DNA of 45,667 nt from Rhodopirellula sp. SM50 (GTDB lineage Bacteria > Planctomycetota > Planctomycetia > Pirellulales > Pirellulaceae), in NCBI RefSeq assembly GCF_002289565.1, contig NZ_NTFY01000095.1, positions 1 through 45,667 of the forward strand, written 5' to 3'. Both the position numbers and the translations under genes were made by a program. Positions 16,925 to 25,325 of the stretch are shown piece after piece. The stretch's first letter is position 1, and every line of letters starts with the position of its first letter. The notes below the pieces were generated by a model. The model saw nothing but the letters and a program-made list of their open reading frames with translations, was not told where the DNA came from and did no database searches.

Positions 16925-16941
16925 TTGCGAGTTACTCTCAA
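16925..16941. promoter_or_regulatory. Fur-box-like palindrome in front of hemP
   Basis: TTGCGAGTTACTCTCAA is a 17-bp imperfect palindrome (TTGnGAGTnACTCnCAA). It closely follows the 7-1-7 Fur consensus form TGCGAAT-n-ATTCTCA. Its position, 43 bp upstream of the hemP ATG, fits a repressor site over the promoter. The call joins a visible palindrome with the known iron regulation of hemP; binding is inferred. Confidence 0.6.
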
Positions 16942-17098
16942 TAAGAAACCCGCTCTCAGTAATTTTGTCAACATTCGTTGTTAAAACTTTTTGACCCGCG
17001 ATTTTCGGTTCCAATCGCGGCCACCCCGACGACGCGGCGGGATTCACAGCCAGAGGTGGGCTTTCAAAACGACAGCACAACGGCTATCTTCCGTTTTG

Positions 17099-17115
17099 TT
17101 GAGACCTGTTCTCAA
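17099..17115. promoter_or_regulatory. Second Fur-box-like palindrome, toward the plus-strand operon
   Basis: TTGAGACCTGTTCTCAA has perfect outer half-sites (TTGAGA/TCTCAA) with the same spacing as the site before hemP, but a less symmetric centre. It lies 172 bp upstream of the GTG at 17288, so it may put the PEP-CTERM/DUF1559 operon under the same regulator. It is the weaker of the two. Confidence 0.45.
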
Positions 17116-17287
17116 TAGCTTTCAAAGGTAGCTAGCCAGGCAAAGCGACGCCGCGACCGGTCGTCTGAATCGACGAGTTCGCACCGCAGTCGCTGAACGA
17201 CCCAGCGAGCAAGAACGAAGCTTCGATCCCCCGTCGCACTGGGCGACGTGTGGGCGATTTTTCTACTTGCATCGAGAGGTCAATGCT

Positions 17288-19066
17288 GTGCGTTGGTGTC
17301 AGTTCATTTTCTTGGCGGTCGCCATCGGCTGTGGTCCGTTCACGACCGGTCCGGTTGCATCGGCAGCCATCTTCACTCCCGGCGACTCGGTGCCGGAGGT
17401 CAACGGCGAGGTGTTCACGTGGTCCGAATCGGCCGCGGGCAGCAGCTTTGTGTTCTGGGACAGCTTCGACGATTTCCCGGGCGGATCGACACCCGGATTC
17501 TTGCCCGCGGGGACGTCGCCGACCGCGAACGAGAGTTTTGGTGATGGCGGACCGATCAGTTCGCTGACGTTCGAATCCAACCAGTCATTGGCCTCAAGTG
17601 GCAACGCGTACGGCGGTCTGTTCGGGCCTGGCGACAGCTCGAGCTTCTTGACCCATGCGTACGCGACGGTCCGCTCGGGAACCTCCGGCGGCGGATTCAC
17701 GCGGATCGTGGCTCAATTTGAAACGTTGGGATCCGAGCTGGACTACTCGTCGATCTTGCTGAGTGCCTCCGCCGCCACCGCTGGCACGATCGCACCGAGT
17801 TTCGTGATCGAAACGGCGCGTCAATCGTTGGGCGGAACGTTTGGCGGTGAAGGCGTCAGCTATCTCGCTCTATGGGATTTGGATTCGTCGCAGCCCGAGT
17901 ATCGGTTCGACTTCAACGCCCAATCCACCAGCATGTCGCTGGACCAATTTCGGATCGACACGTTCACCCAAAACACGCCTTTCATCACACCGTCGGCGGT
18001 GCCGGAGCCGGGTAGCGTGGCGCTGTTGGGAATCGTCGCCGGCGGTCTGGTGCTACGGCGCCGACGCCGGGGAGGACGTCAAAGATCGCAACGGTCGGTT
18101 GGCCGTCCCCCTCAGCGATTGCCGCGAACCTCGCGAAACGCGTTCACGTTGGTCGAATTACTGGTCGTGATCGCGATCATCGGGATCCTGGTCGGTCTGT
18201 TGTTGCCCGGTGTGCAAGCGGCACGCGAAGCGGCGCGTCGGATGTCGTGCAGCAACAATTTGAAGCAGATCGGGTTGGCGATGCACAATTATGACAATGT
18301 CAATGGAGCACTGCCGCCGAGTGCGTTGGGGATTCGTGTCGGTGGGACGAGTCGCCGGCCGATCCATCGCGCCGGGCTGACGGCGTTTGTTTCCATTTTG
18401 CCATTCGTCGAACAAGATGCGTTGTTCGGCCGATTTGATCTGAACGCCGATGCTTGGGCACCGGCGAACGAGGAACCGGCCAAACAGACACCGGAAGTCT
18501 ATTTGTGCCCCTCGATGTCGTTGCCCGACAGCGGCGGAACGCCCAACGGCTATTCAAGCTATGCGATTTCCACCGGAACAAAGAAGTACCGCAACCAACT
18601 TCACAACGGTGCGATCGTCGATGCGATGAACGTCTTTCAAAGTGAGCGGGTCATGGCGGGGATCCCCGAAGCCTCGTCGTGGATGTCCTGGGTGGACGTC
18701 GATGACATCTCCAATGCCGATGGAACTTCGAACACGTTGCTGGCCGGCGAGTTTGGCGTCCAGGTGCGTGAGACGTCGTCGTTGCCGTTCCCCTATCCGG
18801 GATCCGGCGGCCAAAGTGCCGGCAAATGGGCGATCAGTTACCCGTATCATTCCAGCGCGTCGACGTTCGGCAGTTTCAACGCCAATCAAATCTCGTTGTT
18901 CGACATCCCCTCCTACGAATCGTTTCGCGGTCCTCATGCGGCCGGCGTTCAGTTTGTGTTGAGCGACGGCAGCGTACGATTTTTGACCGAATCGGTCGAT
19001 GCGGTGACGTTGCATCGATTGACCAGTCGCAACGATGGCGAAATCGTGGACAGGGCACCATGGTGA
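17288..19066 (+). CDS. PEP-CTERM protein fused in frame to a DUF1559 prepilin-like protein
   Basis: 592 aa from the GTG at 17288 (AGAGGT 8 nt upstream; signal peptide RWCQFIFLAVAIGCGPFTT..). Residues about 30-245 form a beta-rich secreted domain ending in a textbook PEP-CTERM anchor: VPEPGSVALLGIVAGGLVL then RRRRR. With no stop, a ~30-residue basic linker leads to RNAFTLVELLVVIAIIGILV, the type IV prepilin N-terminal helix, then LLPGVQAAREAARRMSC and a complete DUF1559 domain ending HAAGVQFVLSDGSVRFLTES. Each half is complete by itself. A TTG at 18119, just before PRTSRNAFTL, could restart translation, but no ribosome site precedes it. The ORF is therefore either a true fusion or two overlapping coding units. 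Neighbours: lipoprotein gene (overlapping), DUF4198-Kelch. Confidence 0.8.
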   Translation: MRWCQFIFLAVAIGCGPFTTGPVASAAIFTPGDSVPEVNGEVFTWSESAAGSSFVFWDSFDDFPGGSTPGFLPAGTSPTANESFGDGGPISSLTFESNQSLASSGNAYGGLFGPGDSSSFLTHAYATVRSGTSGGGFTRIVAQFETLGSELDYSSILLSASAATAGTIAPSFVIETARQSLGGTFGGEGVSYLALWDLDSSQPEYRFDFNAQSTSMSLDQFRIDTFTQNTPFITPSAVPEPGSVALLGIVAGGLVLRRRRRGGRQRSQRSVGRPPQRLPRTSRNAFTLVELLVVIAIIGILVGLLLPGVQAAREAARRMSCSNNLKQIGLAMHNYDNVNGALPPSALGIRVGGTSRRPIHRAGLTAFVSILPFVEQDALFGRFDLNADAWAPANEEPAKQTPEVYLCPSMSLPDSGGTPNGYSSYAISTGTKKYRNQLHNGAIVDAMNVFQSERVMAGIPEASSWMSWVDVDDISNADGTSNTLLAGEFGVQVRETSSLPFPYPGSGGQSAGKWAISYPYHSSASTFGSFNANQISLFDIPSYESFRGPHAAGVQFVLSDGSVRFLTESVDAVTLHRLTSRNDGEIVDRAPW

Positions 19067-19536
19067 TGGACATGTTGACGATGTCGGATCGCAAGATCGA
19101 CGGTGCCGATCGATTACCGTTCGCCGCGGCGTTGGTTCTTGCCATGACCCTACTGACCACCGGATGCACCACGGAGTCACAACCGAACGTCACGGCCACC
19201 GGAACGGTGCACGTTGCCGGTGAACCTCTGTCGGGGGCCGTCCTCACGCTGGAACCAATGCGACAAACGACGGGACCGAATGCATCGGCGCCGGTGTTTG
19301 ATGGGCGGTTCCAGGTGCCCGCCAGCGCCGGTCTGCACGGCGGGACGTACCGCGTTCGCGTGGCGATGATCCCCGCCGAATTGCTCGCCAAACTGCCCAG
19401 CGAGCAAGCCGCGTCGTTGCCGCCGGCTGGTGCCGTGATCGACCCATCGTTCGACACGGAGAGCCAACTGACGTGCGAATTGAAGCCCGATCAGCCGAAC
19501 GCGTTGGCGTTTGCGGTCGAGTTTTTGACAAGATGA
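19060..19536 (+). CDS. Lipoprotein, carboxypeptidase-regulatory/transthyretin-like
   Basis: 158 aa from the ATG at 19060; the ATG at 19066, overlapping the previous stop as TGATG, is equally plausible. An N-terminal hydrophobic stretch AAALVLAMTLLTTGC ends in a lipobox-like Cys36. The mature part, VTATGTVHVAGEPLSGAVLT..EP and GRFQVPASAGLHGGTYRVRV, is the beta-sandwich layout found in small planctomycete lipoproteins next to DUF1559 genes. The overlap implies co-translation with the fusion protein. It is probably anchored in the outer or cytoplasmic membrane; its function is unknown. Confidence 0.75.
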   Translation: MVMDMLTMSDRKIDGADRLPFAAALVLAMTLLTTGCTTESQPNVTATGTVHVAGEPLSGAVLTLEPMRQTTGPNASAPVFDGRFQVPASAGLHGGTYRVRVAMIPAELLAKLPSEQAASLPPAGAVIDPSFDTESQLTCELKPDQPNALAFAVEFLTR

Positions 19537-19583
19537 TTGGGCGCATAAATTGCAGCATCAGCTTCCATGCCGTTTCGTTGGAA

Positions 19584-19612
19584 TTGACAAGCTGCAAGCC
19601 TTTCCCACTTTA
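19584..19612 (+). promoter_or_regulatory. Possible promoter before the DUF4198-Kelch gene
   Basis: A perfect TTGACA (19584-19589) is followed after 17 bp by ACTTTA (19607-19612), or by TTTACT two bases later. This lies 27 nt upstream of the ATG at 19639. The -35 is good and the -10 weak. It would allow expression independent of the upstream genes. Confidence 0.3.
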
Positions 19613-19638
19613 CTAAATCAAACACTTCTGAAATCAAA

Positions 19639-21348
19639 ATGAAATCTTTCCTACCGTTTCAAATCACCGGCGTCTGTCGCGTCGTCGCGGTCGTCACCTG
19701 CTTGCTCACCACGTCTGCCGCCTGGGCGCATATGCCTTGGTTGGCAACAGATGATGAAGGCCATGCCGTGTTGTGGTTCGGCGAATCGCCGGCGGACCGG
19801 ACGTACCACATGCCGGCCCCGATCGCCGGGATCAAACTTTCCAACGGCGAGACGGCCATCGCGACGTCGGCAATTGAAAACGAGTCATTGATCGGACTGC
19901 GTAGCAAAAAACCAATCGATCCGGCGCGTGAGATTGCTGGCAGCGTGACCTATGGGCTGTATCATGACACGAAGTTGACCTATCACGTCGAACACTTGCC
20001 CCACGCAGATAGCGGTGATTGGCCGGACGAACCACGATCGGACGCACCGCTGCAGTCGATCGTGACGGCATCGACTGCCGGAGGCGTCCAGGTAACGGTG
20101 TTGCGAGACGGCAAGCCGGCGGAAGGTCTGCAAGTGAAACTGTATTGCGAAGACGGCCACGAAGAAGCATCGGGTGAGACGGACATCGCGGGGATCGTGG
20201 TGTTTAAAAAGCAAGTCGTGGAACCAGGATTGAATGCGATCGTGGTGGGGGTGACCGACGAGCAAGCGAGTGGAACGCTCGATGGAAAGCGATACGGCAG
20301 CACGACCGATTACTTGACGGCGACCTTTCGAATTCCCGGCAAATCGTCTTCTTCCGAACCGAAACCCCGACCCCAACGCGAACCCCAACGACCGGTCATG
20401 GAAACTGATAGCAGCGTCTCGATCGGTCCCGCCGCATTACCCGACCTGCCCGAGGAACTGACCAGTTTCGGCGCGGCGATCGCAGATGAGACGCTTTATG
20501 TCTACGGCGGCCACACCGGCGACGCACATTCGTACTCGACCGAAGAGCAATCCGATCGGTTTTGGAGTTTGGATCTGTCGGCTGGCAAATCGGGTCAATG
20601 GAAATCATTGCCCGGCGGCCCCTCGCTGCAAGGATTGGCGTTGGTCGCGTTTCAGAACCGATTGATTCGGATCGGCGGGTTCACCGCCGTCAACGAACTT
20701 GGCCAAGAGCAGGACCTGCGTTCGCAAGCCTCCGTCGCCAGCTACGATCCCGAAACCAACGCTTGGACGGATCTGCCGCCGCTTCCCGAAGCCCGTTCGT
20801 CGCTGGATGCCGCGGTCCTCGGCGATCGCGTCTATGTCTTCGGTGGCTGGAAGCTGGATGGCAAGAGCACCGAGAGCCAATGGCATCAAACCGCATGGTC
20901 GTTGGATCTCAGCGATCCTGCGGCGACATGGCACCCCGTGGCCACGCCGCCGTTCAAGCGACGGGCGGTCAGCGTGGCCGCCCACGACGGCAAACTTTAT
21001 GTCATCGGCGGGATGAATTCAGATGGCAAGCCGACCACACGCGTGGATGTCTATGATCCGCAAGAGGAATCGTGGAATCTAGCACCGTCGTTACCTGGGC
21101 GCGGCATGATGGGATTCGGGGCGGCGTCCTTCGCAGCGGGAGAAACCCTTTACGTCAGCACGATGGACGGATTGCTGCATCGCCTCGCCGACGACGGGCA
21201 GCGTTGGGAAACGATCGCCAAAAGTGATCGCGCTCGATTCTTCCACCGCATGTTGCCGACCCGCGATGGTGCGTTGTTGATGGTCGGCGGTGCGGACATG
21301 GAGATCGGAAAGTTCACACAGATCGACCGGATTGAGATCGGCGATTGA
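19639..21348 (+). CDS. Secreted DUF4198 + Kelch-repeat protein
   Basis: 569 aa with a signal peptide ending AAWAH. Residues about 31-235 fit DUF4198 (HMPWLATDDEGHAVLWFGES; carboxypeptidase-like strands VQVTVLRDGKPAEGLQVKLY; TDIAGIVVFKK), a periplasmic family often found with metal (Ni/Co or Fe) uptake genes. After a Pro/Arg-rich linker (about 236-262), six Kelch blades follow: LYVYGG, LIRIGGF, VYVFGGW, LYVIGGM, LYVSTMDG and LLMVGGAD. These would form a propeller. Context with hemP and Fur-like sites hints at an iron-related surface role, but this is inference. A 103-bp gap separates it from the lipoprotein gene. Confidence 0.8.
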   Translation: MKSFLPFQITGVCRVVAVVTCLLTTSAAWAHMPWLATDDEGHAVLWFGESPADRTYHMPAPIAGIKLSNGETAIATSAIENESLIGLRSKKPIDPAREIAGSVTYGLYHDTKLTYHVEHLPHADSGDWPDEPRSDAPLQSIVTASTAGGVQVTVLRDGKPAEGLQVKLYCEDGHEEASGETDIAGIVVFKKQVVEPGLNAIVVGVTDEQASGTLDGKRYGSTTDYLTATFRIPGKSSSSEPKPRPQREPQRPVMETDSSVSIGPAALPDLPEELTSFGAAIADETLYVYGGHTGDAHSYSTEEQSDRFWSLDLSAGKSGQWKSLPGGPSLQGLALVAFQNRLIRIGGFTAVNELGQEQDLRSQASVASYDPETNAWTDLPPLPEARSSLDAAVLGDRVYVFGGWKLDGKSTESQWHQTAWSLDLSDPAATWHPVATPPFKRRAVSVAAHDGKLYVIGGMNSDGKPTTRVDVYDPQEESWNLAPSLPGRGMMGFGAASFAAGETLYVSTMDGLLHRLADDGQRWETIAKSDRARFFHRMLPTRDGALLMVGGADMEIGKFTQIDRIEIGD

Positions 21349-21351
21349 ACA

Positions 21352-21993
21352 TCATTCTGCGTCCTCTGGGGTGTGCACGCCTTCGCTGAGGATAACGGCG
21401 GGGGCGATGAAGGAGAGGCCTTGGGTGTTGGTGGTGTCGACCATCACCGTTTCGACGACCGGCTGGGTGACTTTCGTCCCGGCCTGCCACTCGACGATGA
21501 AACTGGCGCCGGCACCACCCGATTTGTCATCGCGGGCGATCACGAACTCCGTCGCCGCGAGTGGTCCCAGACGGAGCGGTTTGTTAAGCAACGAGCGAAG
21601 TTCTTTGCCGGCGGTGTCAAAGTATCGCACCGACGTGATGGCGATCTCATTGGCGGCGTCGGTGTTACGGATGTTCAACGTCACCGTCAGCGGATACGGC
21701 TCGCCCTTTTGGTGATAAACGTGCGAATAGGCGGGCACGTAAAGCCGTTGTCCTTCGACCGGATGCCAGGGCAACACGTCGACTTCCATGCGAGCTTCGT
21801 CGCGCAGGCTGGGCGTTTGATAGGGAATACTGCCGGCGATCGAACGCAGCCGAAACTCAACGAAAATGACGATCAGCACGATCGGCACAACGACCAGCAG
21901 AAAGATCAATAGCTTGATCTGTCGGGAGATCTTTTCGGCTTGGTCCTCGGTCATTCGATTCGACACGGCACTTCCCTGGTTGTGGTTTCCCAT
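21352..21993 (-). CDS. DUF3124 family membrane-anchored protein
   Basis: 213 aa from the ATG at 21993; the GTG at 21999 and the ATG at 21954 are alternatives. One membrane segment, LLIFLLVVVPIVLIVIFVEF, near the N-terminus follows a short charged cytosolic part. The periplasmic domain has the DUF3124 pattern: LYVPAYSHVYH, LTVTLNIRNTD, ITSVRYFDTAGKE, LGPLAATEFVIARDD, GASFIVEWQAG. Function is unknown. Its 3' end lies 3 bp from that of the convergent Kelch gene. Confidence 0.8.
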   Translation of the reverse strand: MGNHNQGSAVSNRMTEDQAEKISRQIKLLIFLLVVVPIVLIVIFVEFRLRSIAGSIPYQTPSLRDEARMEVDVLPWHPVEGQRLYVPAYSHVYHQKGEPYPLTVTLNIRNTDAANEIAITSVRYFDTAGKELRSLLNKPLRLGPLAATEFVIARDDKSGGAGASFIVEWQAGTKVTQPVVETVMVDTTNTQGLSFIAPAVILSEGVHTPEDAE

Positions 21994-22094
21994 CGTCACT
22001 GCCCATTACTTGAAGGTAGCGACAACGAGCGGCCGATTCAATCGGGGAAATCTTTATCGGTCAATTCCCCGCCCCTGACGGTTCGGCTGCCGTA

Positions 22095-25000
22095 TTACGC
22101 CGACGTCGCGCCTTCGGCCAACAGCTCCGCCTCGTCACTTGATTGCGACGGTTCGGCCTGTTCTGGGGGCTGGGGTGTCATTGCCGCAGCGGTTTGCGTC
22201 TTTTGTGCAAACCGTCGCAGCAAGACATAGAACACCGGCGTCAAGAACAGGCCAAACAGGGTCACGCCCAGCATGCCGCTGAACACGGCGGTTCCCAACA
22301 CACGTCGCATTTCGAATCCGGCTCCCGTTGCCACCAATAGCGGCACCACGCCCAAGATGAACGAAAATGCGGTCATCAAAATGGGTCGCAGTCGCAAGCG
22401 GCAGGCGGCAACAGCGGCGTCGAAACGATTTTTACCGGCGTCCTCTTCCGCCTTGGCAAATTCGACAATCAGAATCGCGTTCTTGCACGCCAACCCGATC
22501 AAGACGATGAATCCGATCTGGGTTAGCACGTTGTTGTCCATGTCTCGGAACCAGACTCCGATCAGCGCGAACAACAAGCACAGCGGCACGATCAAGATGA
22601 TCGCCAGCGGCAACAACCAGCTCTCGTATTGGGCCGCCAATGCCAGGAAGACAAACAGTACGGCCAACGGAAACAGGAAAACGATCGTGTTGCCGGCCTG
22701 CTTTTCTTGAAACGCCATTTCGGTCCATTCGTAGCCAAAACCGGGAGGCAGGTTTTGTTCCGCCAGCGATTCCATGGTCGCGAGTGATTGGCCGGTGCTG
22801 AATCCCGGTACCGTCGTGCCATTGAGGTCGGCCGATGGAAACAGATTAAAACGCACCAATCGATCGGGTCCGGCGGTTTGTCGGACATCGACGACCGATC
22901 CGAGCGACACGCTCGCGCCGCGGGCACTGCGGGTGCGAATCTTGACGATGTCGCTGGCGTCATCACGGAACTCCGGTTCCGCTTGCGCTGTCACGCGATA
23001 CGTTCGCCCCAGAAAGTTGAAGTCGTTGACGTACATCGATCCCAGATAGATCTGCAGCGCGTCGAACACGTTGTTGACCGGAACATCCAACATCTGAGCC
23101 TTGGTTCGATCGACGTCCGCATACACCTGTGGCACGTTTGCCCGCAAATTGGTGAACACCTGCATCACGCCGGGCTGAGCATTTGCCTTGGCCAGCATGG
23201 TCCCGGTGACTTGATTGAGCGCATCGATTCCGGCTCCGCTGCGATCCTGAACATACATCTTGAAACCACCACCGCGACCGATGCCGCGGATCGGAGGCGG
23301 CGGAATGATCAAAATCTGAGCCTCGTTGATTTCGGAGACACCGCGCCTCATGTCGGCGACGATTGCCTGGACACTTCGCCCGCGCTGGGCGCGTTCCTTC
23401 GCATCTTGCAGGGGCAAAAACGTCACCGCCGCGTTCGGTTTGATTGTGAACGTTGCCCCGGAAAGGCCGGCGATTCCGACGGCATGCTTCACGCCATCGA
23501 TGCCTTTGCCGATTTCTGCGACGCGGCGGACCACGGCATCGGTGCGTGAGAGCGACGCGCCGTCGGGCAGGTTGATGGCCACAATCACGTAGCCTTGGTC
23601 TTGTTCGGGAATAAACCCGGTGGGCACCAGACCGAAACTCAGCCCCGTGAACACGAGCAGCACGCCGTAGAGGACCATCGCAATGCCACTCTTTTTGACC
23701 AGTCGGCCGATGATGCCGGCGTAAACGTTGCTGGAAAAGTCAAAGGTCCGATTGAACAGCCGAAAGAACCAGCCGAACAGGAAATCGACCACACGGCCGA
23801 TGCGATTTTTCGGTGCGTCTTTGGGACGCAGCAAGATCGCGCACAATGCGGGGCTGAGTGTCAACGACACGAAGGTCGAAATCGCCGTCGAGATGGAAAT
23901 GGTCAGCGCGAACTGCTGATAGAATTGACCGCTGATCCCCGGCACGAATACGGTCGGCACGAACACGGCGATCAACACCAGCGTGGTGGCGATCAACGCC
24001 GAACCGACTTCGTCCATCGCCTTGTGCGTCGCTTCGCGCGCCGTCAGCCCCTCGGCGATCAGGCGTTCGACGTTTTCGACCACCACAATCGCGTCATCGA
24101 CCACGATTCCGATGGCCAACACCAATCCGAATAACGACAGCGTGTTCAGTGTCACGCCGAGAAACTGCATGATGGCGAACGTCCCGATCAAGGAAATCGG
24201 GATGGCGATCACGGGAATGATCGTGGGCCGCCAGCCGTGCAAGAACAGAAACACGGTCAACACCACAAACAACGTGGTGATGAACAGGGTTTGAAACACC
24301 TCGCTGATCGACTCTTCGACGTAATCGGTCGGGTTGTATGCGATCTTGTAACCGATCCCTTCGGGAAACTCCTTGCTCATCGCCTCCATCGTCTGCTTGA
24401 CTTGGGCAGCCGTGTCGACCGCGTTGGTGCCTGGTCGCTGGTAGACGAGAACGGCGATGGCGGACTTTCCGTCCAGATAGCTCAGACGCGAATAGTCTTG
24501 GGCGCCCAGTTCGATCCGCGCGACGTCGCGGAGGCGTGTGACACGGCCGTCGGTGCCACGTTTCACGATGATCTCGCCAAATTCTTCTTCGCGGATCAAG
24601 CGGCCTTGGGTCGTCACGTTCAATTGAAAATCACCCGCATCGTCGATCGGCGGTTGTCCGATCACTCCGGCGGCGACTTGCACGTTCTGGCTGCGGATCG
24701 CCTCGACCACTTCACCGGCCGTCAAATCGACGTGAGTCATCTTTTCGATGTCCAGCCACACGCGCATCGCGTATTCGTTCCCGCCGGCGATTCGAATTTC
24801 ACCGACACCGTCGAGTCGCATCAGCGCATCGCGGACGCGCAGAAACGCGTAGTTACTGATGTAGAGTTGGTCACGGCTGTTGTCGGGCGAGTTGAGGTGG
24901 ACGACCATCAACATGTCCGGAATCTGCTTGGTCGTCGTGACGCCGATCTGGCGGACTTGCTCGGGCAAGCGTGATTCGGCGATCGCCACACGGTTCTGCA

Positions 25001-25325
25001 CCAGCACCTGAGCATCGTCCAAGTCCGTCCCCAGCTTGAAGGTGACGGTCAGTTGCATCGTGCCGTCGGAACTGGACGACGATTCCATGTACAACATGTC
25101 GTCCACACCATTCATCTCTTGTTCGATGGGCGTCGCGACGGTGTCGGCGATGACCTGCGGTGTGGCACCAGGGTAGGACGCTCGCACCAGCACGGTGGGC
25201 GGTGCGACGCTGGGATACTGTGAAACGGGCAACGAAAAATAGACGATGCCGCCGACCAGCACGATCAAGAACGACAGTACGGCGGCAAAGATCGGACGTT
25301 CAATGAAGAAGTGGGGGAATTTCAT
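22095..25325 (-). CDS. RND multidrug efflux permease (HAE1/AcrB-like)
   Basis: 1076 aa. The ATG at 25325 overlaps the adaptor stop (ATGA) and begins the canonical MKFPHFFIERPIFAAVLSF. An N-terminal helix, a porter loop (LPVSQYPSVAPPTVLVRASYPGA), then TM segments with GIVVDDAIVVVENVERL carrying the proton-relay Asp pair, a second large periplasmic loop, and C-terminal TMs (AILIVEFAKAEEDAGKNR, PLLVATGAGFEMRRVLGTAV). It is the inner-membrane pump of a tripartite exporter driven by proton motive force. The last ~35 residues (PPEQAEPSQSSDEAELLAEG) are polar and variable. The DoxX, adaptor and pump genes form one operon. No outer-membrane factor is present, so a TolC-like protein must come from elsewhere. 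Confidence 0.94.
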   Translation of the reverse strand: MKFPHFFIERPIFAAVLSFLIVLVGGIVYFSLPVSQYPSVAPPTVLVRASYPGATPQVIADTVATPIEQEMNGVDDMLYMESSSSSDGTMQLTVTFKLGTDLDDAQVLVQNRVAIAESRLPEQVRQIGVTTTKQIPDMLMVVHLNSPDNSRDQLYISNYAFLRVRDALMRLDGVGEIRIAGGNEYAMRVWLDIEKMTHVDLTAGEVVEAIRSQNVQVAAGVIGQPPIDDAGDFQLNVTTQGRLIREEEFGEIIVKRGTDGRVTRLRDVARIELGAQDYSRLSYLDGKSAIAVLVYQRPGTNAVDTAAQVKQTMEAMSKEFPEGIGYKIAYNPTDYVEESISEVFQTLFITTLFVVLTVFLFLHGWRPTIIPVIAIPISLIGTFAIMQFLGVTLNTLSLFGLVLAIGIVVDDAIVVVENVERLIAEGLTAREATHKAMDEVGSALIATTLVLIAVFVPTVFVPGISGQFYQQFALTISISTAISTFVSLTLSPALCAILLRPKDAPKNRIGRVVDFLFGWFFRLFNRTFDFSSNVYAGIIGRLVKKSGIAMVLYGVLLVFTGLSFGLVPTGFIPEQDQGYVIVAINLPDGASLSRTDAVVRRVAEIGKGIDGVKHAVGIAGLSGATFTIKPNAAVTFLPLQDAKERAQRGRSVQAIVADMRRGVSEINEAQILIIPPPPIRGIGRGGGFKMYVQDRSGAGIDALNQVTGTMLAKANAQPGVMQVFTNLRANVPQVYADVDRTKAQMLDVPVNNVFDALQIYLGSMYVNDFNFLGRTYRVTAQAEPEFRDDASDIVKIRTRSARGASVSLGSVVDVRQTAGPDRLVRFNLFPSADLNGTTVPGFSTGQSLATMESLAEQNLPPGFGYEWTEMAFQEKQAGNTIVFLFPLAVLFVFLALAAQYESWLLPLAIILIVPLCLLFALIGVWFRDMDNNVLTQIGFIVLIGLACKNAILIVEFAKAEEDAGKNRFDAAVAACRLRLRPILMTAFSFILGVVPLLVATGAGFEMRRVLGTAVFSGMLGVTLFGLFLTPVFYVLLRRFAQKTQTAAAMTPQPPEQAEPSQSSDEAELLAEGATSA

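Noticed and set aside
22095..25325. Several long open frames on the plus strand opposite the AcrB-like gene
   Set aside because: They are antisense shadows of a high-GC gene: Arg/His/Gln-rich, no ribosome sites, and fully overlapped by a clear family member.
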